From: Hibiscus mutabilis | Lineage: Eukaryota > Streptophyta > Magnoliopsida > Malvales > Malvaceae | Direction: 5' to 3' | Length of the DNA stretch: 64,000 bases | NCBI GenBank assembly: GCA_019671005.1 | Contig: CM033721.1 | Coordinates: forward strand, 53,698,364-53,762,363 | Part shown: piece by piece, positions 35,699 to 47,280 of the stretch | How positions within the stretch are numbered: the first letter of the stretch is position 1 | How the letters are laid out: each line of letters starts with the position of its first letter | The notes under the pieces: model-generated | The model's database searches: none | The model's input: the letters and a program-made list of their open reading frames with translations, nothing else | Told to the model about the DNA's origin: nothing | Program-made: the position numbers and the translations under genes

Positions 35699-36860
35699 GT
35701 GAATTGTGGAAAGTTTTCAGAAATGAAGAAAGAGCGTGACTTTAAAAGTCCAGACTTAGGTGGTTTCAAGAAGAGGATCGAAACTTTGACTAGGAGAAAA
35801 TCTAATGCCATTTCAACCCTTCTTGATAATGGGGTGGAATTCAAAGATTCGAGCTCAATTAAAGACTGCATTTTCAACCATTTCAAGCAGCCTTACAACA
35901 ACGTCACTGCTCTTGGGGTAATAAATATGAATCTGGATTTTTCCCAGATTAGTCAAACCCAAAGTTTCATGCTTGAGAGTAAATTTTCGGAGGATGAAGT
36001 GTGGAATACAATACGCTCGTGTGATGGTAGTCGAGCCTCTGGACTTGATGGGTTCAAGTACATAGGTTTCATCAAAAGGTTCTGGCCTCACATTAAAAAG
36101 GAGTTCTTGAAATTCTTTGAAGATTTCTATCATGGGAAACATTTAGAGGAAGGCTTATTCCATTCCTTTATCACTTTGATTCCAAAAAACAGTTGCCCTA
36201 ATGGTATTGAAGAGTATCACCCGATCAACCTTGTGGGAGGTGTCTATAAGATCCTTGCCAAGGTTTTGGCAAATCAGTTACGAAACTGTGCTGAGACCAT
36301 TATAAGCAAAAATCAGTTCGCTTTTATACCAGGTAGGCAGATTATTGATTATTCCCTAATTGCAAATGAAGCTATTGACTATATGTCTAAATCCGGGCGG
36401 GGCGGAATTGCATTCAAAATAGATTTCCAAAAGGCCTATGACTCGGCTGATTGGAATTTCTTGATTACTGTTTTAAAGTGTATGGTTTGGGGAAAGATGG
36501 TGTAATTAGGTCTTTAGATGCATCTCTTTAGTCTCCATTGATGTACTTGTGAACGACTCCCTACCGATAATTTCAACATTTCTAGGGGTCTTCGATAGGG
36601 CTGTCCCCTTTCACCATTACTCTTCAACATTGTGGGAGAAAATCTCAATCTTATGCTTAATAAAGCTGTTCAGTCGGGCATTTTTGTTGGATTTTCCATT
36701 GGGTGCGGACATGATCCTTTGTGTATCTCTCATCTACAATTCGCGGATGATTTGTTGATTTTTGTGTGGAGCTTCGAAGGGTTAAGTTCTCAATGTAAAA
36801 AGGGTGTTGAGAGTATTCGTATTAGCCTCTGGTCTACGGCTAAATCTGAAGAAAAGTAAG
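35699..36860 (+). pseudogene. LINE reverse transcriptase
   Basis: The longest open stretch (to 36505) shows SRASGLDGFKYIGFIKRFWP, FHSFITLIPK, YHPINLVGGVYKILAKVLAN, NQFAFIPGRQIIDYSL and FKIDFQKAYDSADW, all standard L1-type blocks, with the first catalytic aspartate in KIDF. The catalytic FADDLLIF box follows at 36740-36763 after a frameshift near 36500. It sits between the endonuclease remnant and the zf-RVT region of the same element. Confidence 0.9.
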
Positions 36861-37716
36861 CTTTTTGGAATCAATGTTGACGGAGAATCAATATCAACAT
36901 GGGCAGCGGCTATTGGTTGTTCTTATAGCTCCCTTCCTTCGGAGTATCTTGGTTTACCTTTGGGGGCCTAAAAGTAACTCTAAAGCCATATGGGAATCTA
37001 TCTTCAACAAATTCTCAACAAGGTTAGCATGCTGGAAATCTAAATCTTTATCTTTCAGTGGAAGGTTAACGCTAATTAAATCGGTGTTATCAAGCCTACT
37101 TGTCTACTTTTTGTCCTTGCTTCAGATGCCTGCAACAGTGATTCACACACTAAACAGTATTATGTCCATTTTTTTCTGGGGTGGTGACTCGGACTCAGAA
37201 AAGATACATTGAATTAATTGGAAAACTATTTGCTCTCCGATCAAAGAGGGAGGTCTCGGGGTAATTGATTTGGACATTAAAAATAGGGCATTACTCAGAA
37301 AATGGGCATGGAGGTTTGGTAACAATCATGATAGCCTATGGAAACAAGTGATTCTAAAGAAGACAAATCAAGGAAACACGGGGTCAGTTATTCCTGCCTC
37401 TAATTCGAGACATTGCTCCTGGATTTGAAATGGAATCGTGAAGTCTTTGTATGCTGATGATTATGTGGGTGTGTGTTTACGCCAGAATCTTCTAATACAA
37501 GTTGGCGATGGAAAATAAATTTCATTTTGGCTTGATAGTTGGGTGTGTGAGGGGTCTTTGAAAACCTGTTTCCCTTGCATATATGCATTATCTGTTAATA
37601 AAGATGGCATGATTGCTGATTTCAGAGTAAAAAACAAAACAGGCTGGTCATGGAATATTCAACTACGTAGAAGCCCTTTCGATTGGGAACTATCCTAATG
37701 GGAGGGTTTTCAAAAT

Positions 37717-38820
37717 GTGTTACAGAATTTCAGGCCCAGCTACTTGGATAAGGATTGGGTACTCTGGAAAGGTTCTGGGAATGGAGTATTTTCAGTGCAA
37801 TCCCTATTGAAGTTGTGCAATCAAAATGTAGCTAACAATTTTCTGTGGAAAAAAATAGCATGGACTGGTATGGCTCCTCCAAAAGTCGAGCTCTTTATTT
37901 GGCGCATCATCAGAAAATGAGTGCCGGTTAGATCAGAATTGCAAAAAAGGGGAGTTCCAAACCTTGAGAATGTACTCTGCCCTTTGTGCTCAAAAGAATT
38001 AGAAACTGTAGAACATTTATTCTTCTCATGTGAAGTGTCATGGAAATTATGGACAAAAATGCACTTTGTGGGGTTTATCAGTGGTATTAAATCAAGATCA
38101 TTCCTCGACATTATTGTCATGGTTTCAAGTACGGGAAAGGTGCCCCTCTGGATCAATTTAGTTCCTCATCCCCTCGGCTATTATTTGGACGATTTGGCTG
38201 TTCTGCAACGACATTATTTTCAAGGTTACAAGCGTTGATGCTCCACAAATTGAACATTTGGTGAGATTTTGTATGGCTTCCCGGTTCAAAGGTAAAATCC
38301 CTGATGTCACTGTCCCCATTACTGATATTATTATTGATCCAGCACTTGCTGATAAATATGTTAAGCTGGATTTTATCTTCTTCGTTCTGTAACCAATGGG
38401 TTCCTCCCCCCAAAGGGTTCTTAAAATGCAATGTAGATGGTGCAGTTCCTCAAACAGGTAATGTTGGGGGCATTGGGGATTACTTCGAGATTCAGATGCG
38501 ACCACTTTATGAAAATTTTCCATTGGCATTGGCCCGGGGTCTCCTATCTTGGCAGAATTAAGGGTCATTGACTATGCCATTCGATATTTCGGGAACTTTT
38601 TTTGGCAACACAAGTTCAGATTAATAGTCGAAAGCGATAGTAAGGTGGCGGTGGAATGGATCAATAATCCATCTCTAGCTCCCATTTTATCGCAACATTG
38701 GTCAAGGAGATAGCAAAGATATTCAAAACAAAGGGACATTTCATTCAGTTCATACCCAGAGCTTGCAACATGGATGCCGATAAGTTGCTAAAGAAGGCAT
38801 TGGTTAGAATTGGTCTTTAG
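37717..38820 (+). pseudogene. LINE zf-RVT and RNase H domains
   Basis: GNGVFSVQSLLKLC, FLWKKIAWTGMAPPKVELFIWR and LCPLCSKELETVEHLFFSC form the zf-RVT cysteine/histidine region (a stop at 37918 divides it). RNase H follows: KCNVDGAV with the first aspartate near 38433 and VESDSKVAVEWIN with a further catalytic aspartate near 38633. Stops and frameshifts divide the domain. Confidence 0.85.
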
Positions 38821-39189
38821 ACCGGAATGTGGTTACATCAGTTCTGTGGAATTCTGTAAGTTTTGTAGGTTTAATGTCAGTGCAGGAATTATTGGTCTTG
38901 CTTTTTACTTTTGACATGATGTAATTTATGATGTTGTATTCCTCGAGAGGTTAGAATTAATAAAGTATGGGCACTCTTTTCCCCCTCTTCTAAGGGGTTT
39001 TTAATGAAGCTTCAATTTTTATAAAAAAATATTTATATAGTCTATATTTCTAATAACCTTTTTTCTATAAATTAAATTTTATTTTTATAAATTAAATAAA
39101 TAAATAATGTATTAACATTAGAATAGTAAAATATGGTTGCAAAATGTATATATAATATTTTAGAAAAGTATTTTTTAGAAACAAATTAC

Positions 39190-40436
39190 AACTGCATTAG
39201 TCGTTACACGTTATGTAACGTCCTTAGCGTCAGCAACTACGATACCACAACAAAAACCGCGACAGAGACTGCAATCACAATTTAATACTATGTCTGGATT
39301 TGAACATAAGTTCCAAATGGAGAGCCCCTTGTTTGTAGACTTAATAAGACATTATATGGTATTAGACAAGCACCAAGGGCTTGGGTGCATCGGCTTAGAT
39401 TTAATGCTTCCAAAGCTGACTTATCCCTCTTTATTAGAAACTCAAGCACATCATCTCTCCTGCTTATGATATATGTTAATGACATAATAATCTAATCATC
39501 CTGCAGAGATTAATGCGGTTGTTCAAAATATCGACATCGAATTTTCATTAAAGGACTTAGGTCAGCTTAATTTTTTTTTTTTTGGGATAGAGGTAATATC
39601 ATGTTCTTATGGTTTACTTTTAAATCAGATGAAATATATTATTGATTTTCTGACTTGAACTAATATGGTTGATTCCACACCTACACCAACACCAATGTTG
39701 GTTACACTCAAGCTTAAAGCTGATGATGGAAAACTGTTTCAGGATGTTCATTTGTATAGAAGCACAGTGGGTGGTATGCAGTATGTATGCCTCACTCACC
39801 CAGATATATCTTATGTTGTTAATAAAGCGAGTCAGTATATGAATCATCCCCATAATTCTCACTGGAAGGCTGTTAAGCGTATATTACGGTATCTTAGAGG
39901 GATAATTGATCATGGCATCTTATTTTCTCCCGGTAATAATATAAGTCTTGTCTATTATGTGGATGTTGGGCGACACCAATTGAGGATAGAAATTCATTCC
40001 TGATTATCATATTTTTCTAGGCAATAATCCTATTGCTTGGTGCACAAAGAAATAAAGTGTTGTCTTTCGTTCTATTTCCGAGGCAGAATATAAAAATTTA
40101 GCTAATTCTGTCTCTAAGCTAATATGAATTGAGCAATTGTTGATTGAAATTAGGGTTTATATTGTTGGCAAGCCAACAGTGTGAAAACACCTTCACTGTA
40201 TCCATGGCTGCTAATGCAAAACATCATATTCGCATCAAGCATTTTGATATAGATATTCATTTTGTTTGAGAAAGGGTACTCGCTGGACAATTGATGGTAA
40301 ATTATGTTCCTTTAGGGGATCAGTATACTAATATTTTTACTGGATTAATTTCACTAGTGTCATTTGCTCAAATGCGATCACGTCTTAAAGTTGTCTCATT
40401 AGAAGAGATTTAAGAGGAAGAAAAAATTAGGAGAAT
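39190..40436 (+). pseudogene. Ty1/copia pol fragment (reverse transcriptase to RNase H)
   Basis: Starts inside the reverse transcriptase: LYGIRQAPRAW, then LLMIYVNDIIIT, where the catalytic YVDD box reads YVND. Next come FSLKDLGQLNFFFGIEV, then YRSTVGGMQYVCLTHPDISY and WKAVKRILRYLRGIIDHGI. The RNase H region (NPIAWCTKK, SEAEYKNLAN) continues to about 40150 with stops. The 5' part of the element is absent, possibly because the neighbouring LINE inserted and rearranged it. Confidence 0.85.
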
Positions 40437-40737
40437 GTACGGATACAAGTAAAAAATGATGCTGATGTAATATGCCAACTAGGAATTGTCAGCTGGACAA
40501 TTAATTTTATCTAACTAATTGTATAATCGTCTGGGCTAACCTCCGTATTGTATTGGGCTTGGACTATAAAAGTCTGTCTTACGTTGAAATTAAGAAGTTT
40601 ATTTTGTATAACATTCAAATAAATACAAAAAAATTCTTTTCAATTCTTTCTTAAATGTCTTTGTTAATTAAGATTTTATTTCATTTCGTTCTCGTTTTCA
40701 TCTTCTTCATTTCTGCTCCTAGTATAATTTCTTTCAA
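40437..40737 (+). mobile_element. Probable copia LTR
   Basis: Begins TGTACGGATAC after a purine-rich tract (GAGGAAGAAAAAATTAGGAG), contains a TATA-like TATAAAAG at 40567-40574 and ends near TTTCTTTCA at about 40737. The right edge is uncertain because no intact second LTR is available. Confidence 0.5.
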
Positions 40738-41949
40738 TTGATTCTTTTATTTATTAGTGTCTGCGGTCTTATTTAGTTTTTTTTTTTGTTTTGTTTTCAC
40801 TTCAACTCAGGAATTTGGGTAATGTATTCAACATTGGTGTGTATAAACTTCTGTTTTTTTTAAGGATTTTCTTTTATTTAGGAATTATATTTACTTTTTT
40901 AAATATCTTTTTTAACTTTCCACAACAACGGTTAAGAGTATGCTTTTTAAAATAAATGAAAAAAAGCTGTTCAAAATTTTTAAAATAAACAGTTTTTTCC
41001 TATTTTTGATAATTGGTTTTTGATAAAGATAAATAGAACTCTGATTTTTAGAGTCATCATAACATTGGTTTTGAAAAGTGTGGTTGAAAATGTTTTTAGA
41101 TTATTTGGTCTAAAAATTTGAGTGTTTATTGTGTTATGTCAAAAAGTGTTTGAAAAGAGATATAACTATTTTAGACATGATGTTATAAGTTAAAAATATA
41201 TATTTAAATTCTTTAATGTTATAATATATGAAATATGTTAACTTAAATTATGATAAAACATATTTTATTAATTGAAAATTATTTTTTTAATAATTGTACA
41301 TGTTCTATGAAAATATATAAAATTTAAAATAATTTTATTTAAAAATTAGATATGAAAATACATAAAATTTTAAATTAATAAATAACTTATTAATTATATA
41401 ATTATGTTTTGGCAAAAAGTTACGAGTTTATAAATTATAAAATAAACACATAAAATAACAATCAAATGTTAAAACTATAATTCAGCTCCCAAAAGTTCTT
41501 CTCCAAACGAAAAAATTAAAAATTTCAACTTTTACGTTTGGATTGAAAAACAATTTTAAACGTGATTTTTTCTTCTAAATATGACTCCAAAAGTTTGTCC
41601 AGAAAAAGGGTAAATTTTTAATACACAAACTGTGCATAATTAATTATACACAAGCCTGCATATTTACACTATAAAACTTAAGTCATAAATTCTTAATTCT
41701 AACCCTAAAAACTAAACCTTATACTATAAGTTATAAACACCAATCTTAAATTTTAAATCATACAACTCAAACCCCAAAACTTTAAACAATAAACTAAAAC
41801 TCTAACCTCTAAAATAAAAAAATACGTGTATCAAAAAAGATCGGAAAAAATATGACCCAAAAACACTTTAATAAAAATGGCTTAACCTGAATTGATTCGG
41901 TTGATAGATCCGATTTTGTCATCCATGTTCTTTAACTCTTAATAAAGGC
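40738..41949. other. AT-rich intergenic DNA with degenerate telomere-like stretch
   Basis: No gene found. At 41690-41815 there are many imperfect AAACCCTAA-type words (CTAACCCTAAAAACTAAACC and relatives), seen in many plant intergenic regions. The rest is low-complexity A/T. Confidence 0.5.
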
Positions 41950-43192
41950 AAAGGTAAATTACACGTATCATCACTGAACTTTTTTGTATAATTTATTTTA
42001 ATCCCTGAACTTTTAAAACAACTAATTTACTCACTAAATTTTATTTTTGACTTATTTTTGTTACTTTGAATTATTTTATTAATATTTTATGACTTGATAT
42101 ATTTTTTTAGTATTAAATATAAAATAATTTAAAATAAAAATAAAATTATAACTTATTATTATTAAATACAAAAATAATATAAAATAAAAACCCTAATCTC
42201 TTTCCGGCCATCAACCTCCGGCGAACCCTAACCTAGCTTCCCCATCTTAGAGCTGGAGATGGGATTTGATCCGGCATTTCCACACTTCGATTGGAATTCA
42301 AGTCCAAATCAGATTTGAATTACAACAATTTCTATATTGCAAGCAAACATATTGCCATAAATAAACAAAAAAATCATTACGCACCCAATTTGATTTTGTT
42401 TCTTCATTCAAACTGAATTACTCAAATATATTTTTTAGATAGTTTAAAAGTGATTACAATATAGTATCCGTTTATAAATATTTTTAACTTTTTGACAATG
42501 TACATACATTTTATAGATATTACTATTGAACTCGTGTCTCTTAAAATGAATATCATCCGCTTTTTCACTGAGACATTTATTGGGTCCTACCGAAACTTTT
42601 TAAATTACTTGAAAAATAAAAGAAAAATCTATATAAATAAAAACTTATAGATTAATAGTAAGAAAAAAATAGGCTGACCTATATGCCGTCGATAGCAAGA
42701 TGAATCTGAAAGGTATGGGGGGATTTACAGCATTGGATTAAAACAAATAAAGGGTAAAAATAAGAAGTAAAGAAAGGGAGGAGGCCACCGCCATTAGAAG
42801 TACAGTAGCACGAAGGCGTCAGTTTCGGGCAAAAGAGGTCAGGTAGGAAAGTTGTTTGTGGGTTTGCCGGAGACTAGGTCGGGCGAATGGTAAGTGGCCG
42901 GTAAATGGGTGGGTGATATCGGTAAAAGAAAAGTAATTTGGAGTTTTGAGGATTTGAGATTTTTTATTTTAATTTATTTTTTAATAGTAATAAATATAAT
43001 TCTTTTAATTTTAAATTATTTTTTATATTAATAATAAAATATATAAAATTATATTAAAATATTAATAAAATAATTCAAAGGATCAAAATAAGTCAAAAAG
43101 TAAAATTTAGTGAGTAAATTAATAGTTTTAAAAGTTTAATAACAAAAAAAAGTCATAGAGCAAAGTTTAATGACCCTAAAGGAAATATACAT
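41950..43192. mobile_element. Non-autonomous inverted-repeat element with GC-richer core
   Basis: The left arm (about 41950-42200) and right arm (about 42960-43192) are reverse complements with moderate divergence. Shared blocks are ACTTTTAAAAC, AATTTACTCACTAAATTTTA and GAATTATTTTATTAATATTTTA. The outer left end is GGTAAATTACAC. The core (42200-42960) contains GC-richer patches such as CCGGCCATCAACCTCCGGCG and a run at 42780-42930 unlike the arms, perhaps captured host sequence. Target duplications were not resolved. The general form fits a Mutator-like non-autonomous element. Confidence 0.65.
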
Positions 43193-43988
43193 AGTAATGC
43201 ATATGCATTACTTGGGACGGTATGTTATCCAAATATTTTAATTTTGTTTCCCTTAAAGCACATGTATAGAGTATTATGATAAAGAAAATGAAATAAATGC
43301 ATCAGTAATTGACGCACTTTAAATTTCAAATCGTATGATACAAAATATACTATAATTCACTAAAAAATACAAACATAATAAGAGCATATCAAATGTGTTA
43401 AAATCTTTGTAATACAAATAATTCATCCGAGCAATATTGGATACAATATGATAACGACATAAATAGGATTAGTAAATAGTAGTTTTTATCAGTATATAAA
43501 CTGAATCAACCCATGTTAGAATAAACCCATCATCGAGCAGGATAGGTAGCCCAATCGAGTCCGACTATCGGATAGAGACGAATCTCTCTGATTCCCCTGT
43601 GAATCTACATATATATATATATATATATATGATTATGCTCATGAACGTAAAAGACAACATATATAATCTATGTAGGGATAATAATCAAATAGCATAAACT
43701 ACAATAGTAATTTGCCTAAGTACTTGGAATCAAAACAATGATTGAAACCATAATGCATTAAAACAAAGTAGCCATTGTTATTGGTATCTATGCAAATACT
43801 GCTCCATACAAAATCATTGCAATGTAGGATATTTTATCAATAAATATGCTATTTTCTGCAGAAAACATGAGCTACGGAAACCTCTATAGCATATCAGAAG
43901 CCAGAATACAGGAACTAGGGAAAAGGTAGGTTTTGTTAGCTCAAGCAGGTTCCAGATCACTAAGACGATTACCTTGGGAGTGAAGATT
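43193..43988. other. Intergenic DNA and 3' flank of the ZRF1-like gene
   Basis: Contains an (AT)n microsatellite at about 43609-43630 and no recognised gene. The 3' untranslated region of the minus-strand gene must lie in its right part. Confidence 0.45.
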
Positions 43989-45985
43989 TTATTGCTTCTC
44001 GGCACCGTTGGTCTTAATCAAGTGACTAAGTGGTGCTTTTCTTGCTTCTGAAGTTTTCCTTGAGTAATGCAAATTTTTCTTGCATTGATTTAAGGTCTTC
44101 CCTGGAACAGCAGTGGCCACTCGTTCCCAACGCTGAGGGGTTTCCTTCGGGAATGTCTTCAGAGCCTGAACTAGTGCTCTTTCTTGTACAGCTGACCATA
44201 CATCTTGTTCTGAACTCGATGAAACACCATTGCTGGAAGCTACATCAACAGGAGTACTTGCAGTTTTACCCGAGTCCTCTGGGCTGCTTGTCTTGACAGC
44301 TGTGTTTCCAGTCTTTGAAGGTGTTGAACTTGAAACCACCCCTACTACTTCCTCCCTAGTGGAAAGCGGAGATGCAATAGATACTGCTGGTTTCCTCTTC
44401 TCAAGAAAAGAATCAAATGCTTTAGTAGCATCAGGCTTCTGAAGGACTGTTTTGGTAGCTTTCAGAATTTCTTCCACAGATCGACCTGTACCAATGAACT
44501 CTGAAATTACCTCCCACCTACGAGATGTCCCTTTTGGATATTTCTGGGTTCCTTTTCTCAAAAGCTCAATCTCTTCTTTGGTCCAAGGTTTCTCCTCCTC
44601 AAAGCTGCTTGATAGGATACTTCCATTCGACTCCACAGAAACATTTTGCTGTGACTTGTTTGTCTCATCTATTTTTTTCTTGTTTGCATCCCTATTGTAT
44701 CCATGAGCATCTCTAATTATTTTAGCCCGCTCAAATGCTTCTTTGTTATCCATTTTATCACATAAACTTCTCAGCTGCTCAATGCCAAGGGTCATACATA
44801 GGCTTTCCACATCATCCTCAGAAAGATCCAGCAAATGTTTCGACAAAGCAGGTGCAGAAAGTGATCGAAGGCGAGTTCGCTCTTTCTGGAGGAGCTTCTT
44901 CTCTTTCTCCTTTGTTTTCTTATGCTGTAAAGCAGCTTCAACAGCTCGTTTCTCATCCTCCTCTTTCTGGCGTCTCTCCTCTTCAGCAGCTCTAGAGCAG
45001 CTTCTTCCTCCTGCAACTGTTTTGCACGAACCTTAGCTTCTTTTTTCCTCTGTTTTTCAGCTTTCTCTTCTTCCTTTCTCCTAAGTATTCTCGGGTCTCT
45101 TTTATAGGCATTGTCAACAAGTGTGCGTATCCGAGCATATTCCTCCCTCCTAGCCCTCTCAGATAGTTTTGCATTCTGCCTCTCCATCCACCTTTTATGA
45201 TCACGAGACTCAGCTTGCTCAAGGTCATATTCATCTGCATGAGGGAATTCCCTCCAGCTTTTAAAACTATGCCAAAAATTATAGAAATTATCAACATCTT
45301 TTAGCAGGGTACTGTCATCGCCTAAAGGTGGGATAGGCTGGGTCACCGACCATCGGCCATTCCTCATGAAAGCTGGACCAAACACCTTGAAGAAGTCTCG
45401 TGAGACACATTCGGTAGGAATTTCATCATCAAACTCATCAGTGGAGTCATAGATTCTTCTCTTTACATGATCAATCAAAATCTCATATGCTTCTTGGATG
45501 GACTTGAAGTGATTCTCTATTTCATCCTTCTTTGCCTGTTTTGCAGCCTCAGTCTCCTCCGCAAGAAGAAGATTCGCGAGTTTGTCGGGATGATGTCTCA
45601 AGGCAACTTCAAGGTAACTTTTCCTTATTTGATCCTCGGTGGCAAGATATCTCAAATGGCTCAACCCGAGCAACGCATAGTGATCTTGATGCTTTCCATC
45701 AGCACCTGATTTCTTTTTCCCTTTGCTGCTATATGAGTCAGATGATGGCATATATACATTGTCCTTACCATTACTGACTTTCTGATCATCAACTTCTACA
45801 GTATCATCCTCCTCGCAACCAAGGAGTTTAAGAGCAGCATTATGAAAAGCATTATGAAAAGCAAGACCAGCAGGTTCGTATTTTAAAGCCTTAACAGGAA
45901 GGCAATTTGAAGAGACACAGAGTGGCTGTCCGTCCACAAGCTCCTGAGAATACTATATAAGCTGAATGCTTGTGTAGACCGCCAT
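43989..45985 (-). pseudogene. ZRF1/DNAJC2 (zuotin-type) J-protein gene, three lesions
   Basis: Intronless coding region on the minus strand. It begins MAVYTSIQLI at 45985, then a TAG at codon 11, then YSQELVDGQPLCVSSNCLPV. The J domain (about residues 98-175) contains the HPDK motif in LRHHPDKLANLL. The ZUO1 homology and charged linker follow (WMERQNAKLSERARREEY, RILRRKEEEKAEKQRKKEAK). The C-terminal part has two SANT/Myb-like domains (PWTKEEIELLRKGTQKYPKG and a second starting VWSAVQERALVQALKTFPKE). Frameshifts: a missing base near 44993, and a missing A in a run at 44074-44078 that replaces the normal end with about 25 unrelated residues. Zuotin-type proteins are ribosome-bound co-chaperones of Hsp70, and the animal ZRF1 and plant homologues also bind ubiquitinated histone H2A. 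Lesions could be real or assembly errors; apart from them the protein is complete (about 640 residues). Confidence 0.9.
45840..45863 (-). repeat. 12-bp in-frame tandem duplication in the ZRF1-like gene
   Basis: GCATTATGAAAA is repeated twice, giving NAFHNAFH in the protein where the family normally has a single such unit. In frame, so it does not break the gene. Confidence 0.75.
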
Positions 45986-46559
45986 AATGTTTATGGTGGG
46001 CACACAAAACCAAACAGGATGAAGAAAGCCAACCAATATCCGGGAATAGTGTTTGTCTAGTCAGTACCTAGTTTGACAAATTGCCAAACAATCTGCAAAA
46101 GTTGCAATCATTACAGATCATGTTAAAATGGTCATCACTTGAGATGGCAACAGAATCAATAATAGATCAAACAGAGAGATAATTGCTTTTGTTGACCTTG
46201 TCCTTGTAACCAACTACAGAATCAATAATAGAAATTCAAATTAGAAATCAACTGCGAACCCAAATCAGAGAACATGCAAAGAAAGAAAACACAAATTAGC
46301 AAAGCTGAGGAAAAATGAAAAATAAAAAACTAACAGCAAACAGAGAATAAAATAGCAAATCCAAAACTCAATAGTAATCAATCAAATCTTAGTTATCGGA
46401 ATTTCTAATATGAAAACATCCACGGAGGAAAATAACATCTTTCTAAGAATTAAAAACATGAAAGAAAATACAAACGTTCACCCAAAAAGTTATGAAAAAT
46501 TAAGGAAGATGATGGAAGCAACTACAGTGAGAGAGTATACTGTTTTAAGGCTTTCGAGA

Positions 46560-46735
46560 TGGGAGGGAAGAACAAAGAAAACCTGAAAATGAAACGCAAT
46601 TTGCAAGTGCGGAGAAGAAGACGAAGAAACGCATGATTCGTGAAGCTGAAAACTGGGAGAAGAAGAGAAAAAGAGAGGAAATAAGGGGATTAGGTTAGAG
46701 GCGGTAGAGGAAGGGAAGGAGGTGGAAAAAAAACC
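46560..46735 (-). promoter_or_regulatory. Probable 5' untranslated exon and promoter of the ZRF1-like gene
   Basis: On the minus strand a pyrimidine-rich leader (CTCTCTTTTTCTCTTCTTCTCC) is followed by CACTTGCAAATTGCG and a possible donor near TTTTCAGGTTTTC. About 600 bp separate it from the start codon, which suggests a leader intron. An (AT)n tract lies immediately upstream at 46772-46793. Confidence 0.4.
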
Positions 46736-46771
46736 CTAAATAATATATAGTGATATTTTTGTAAATATGTT

Positions 46772-46793
46772 AATATATATATATATATATATA
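46772..46793. repeat. (AT)n microsatellite
   Basis: Eleven AT dinucleotides upstream of the ZRF1-like gene. Confidence 0.9.
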
Positions 46794-46799
46794 ATAGTA

Positions 46800-47280
46800 C
46801 TTTTTTTAAAATATCCGGGGCGGGGCGGGGCGGATCACCTCTAAGTCGGACCCGTCTTGCCCCAAAATCAGATATAAAAAAATCTTGATCCTATCAAATC
46901 GGGCCGGAACACGTCAGATTCAAGTATTTTTGCCATCCCTGGTCACAACATATATATACAATAAAATGACGCAACGAGCAGATTATTCCATAAAATAGCC
47001 TGGTGACAAGCAATATACGGTTGACTAAAATACTCTTCATTAGATCTAGGAATGTATGATTAAAATAAAATAAACTAGATAATCCTAAATTATACCTGTA
47101 GATGCTAGATTTTCTTAATATTTATCTCTTCATCTACAATGCCCCTAGCTCAATCCTTTCTAAAATAAAAGTCATCATCCAAGACTTGATTCATTATTCT
47201 TGTAGAAGTGTACACATCATTCTTTTTTGTTAACTGAAAAAGTCTATACCCAAAAATAATTTCAACAGAGAGAGGAACAA
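46800..47280. other. Intergenic DNA
   Basis: A short GC-rich patch (CGGGGCGGGGCGGGGCGG near 46817) sits in otherwise AT-rich DNA. No gene is seen. Confidence 0.5.

Larger units (their letters stand above)
35308..39027 (+). mobile_element. LINE (L1-type non-LTR retrotransposon), 5'-truncated
   Basis: Domains in order: end of the AP endonuclease (ISDHNAILLE near 35370), linker, reverse transcriptase (35950-36860), zf-RVT region (37717-38100), RNase H (38397-38820), then a 3' end with AATAAAG at 38957 and a short A-run at 39022-39029. The left edge falls inside the endonuclease, the usual result of incomplete target-primed reverse transcription. Flanking AATATTTATGTA (35296-35307) and AATATTTATATA (39028-39039) may be the target duplication. 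Several stops and frameshifts make it inactive. Confidence 0.9.

Noticed and set aside
41690..41815. Interstitial telomere array
   Set aside because: Words are imperfect and irregular; no run of exact TTTAGGG repeats.
44230..45036. Several + strand frames of 63-97 codons
   Set aside because: All are antisense to the ZRF1-like gene.
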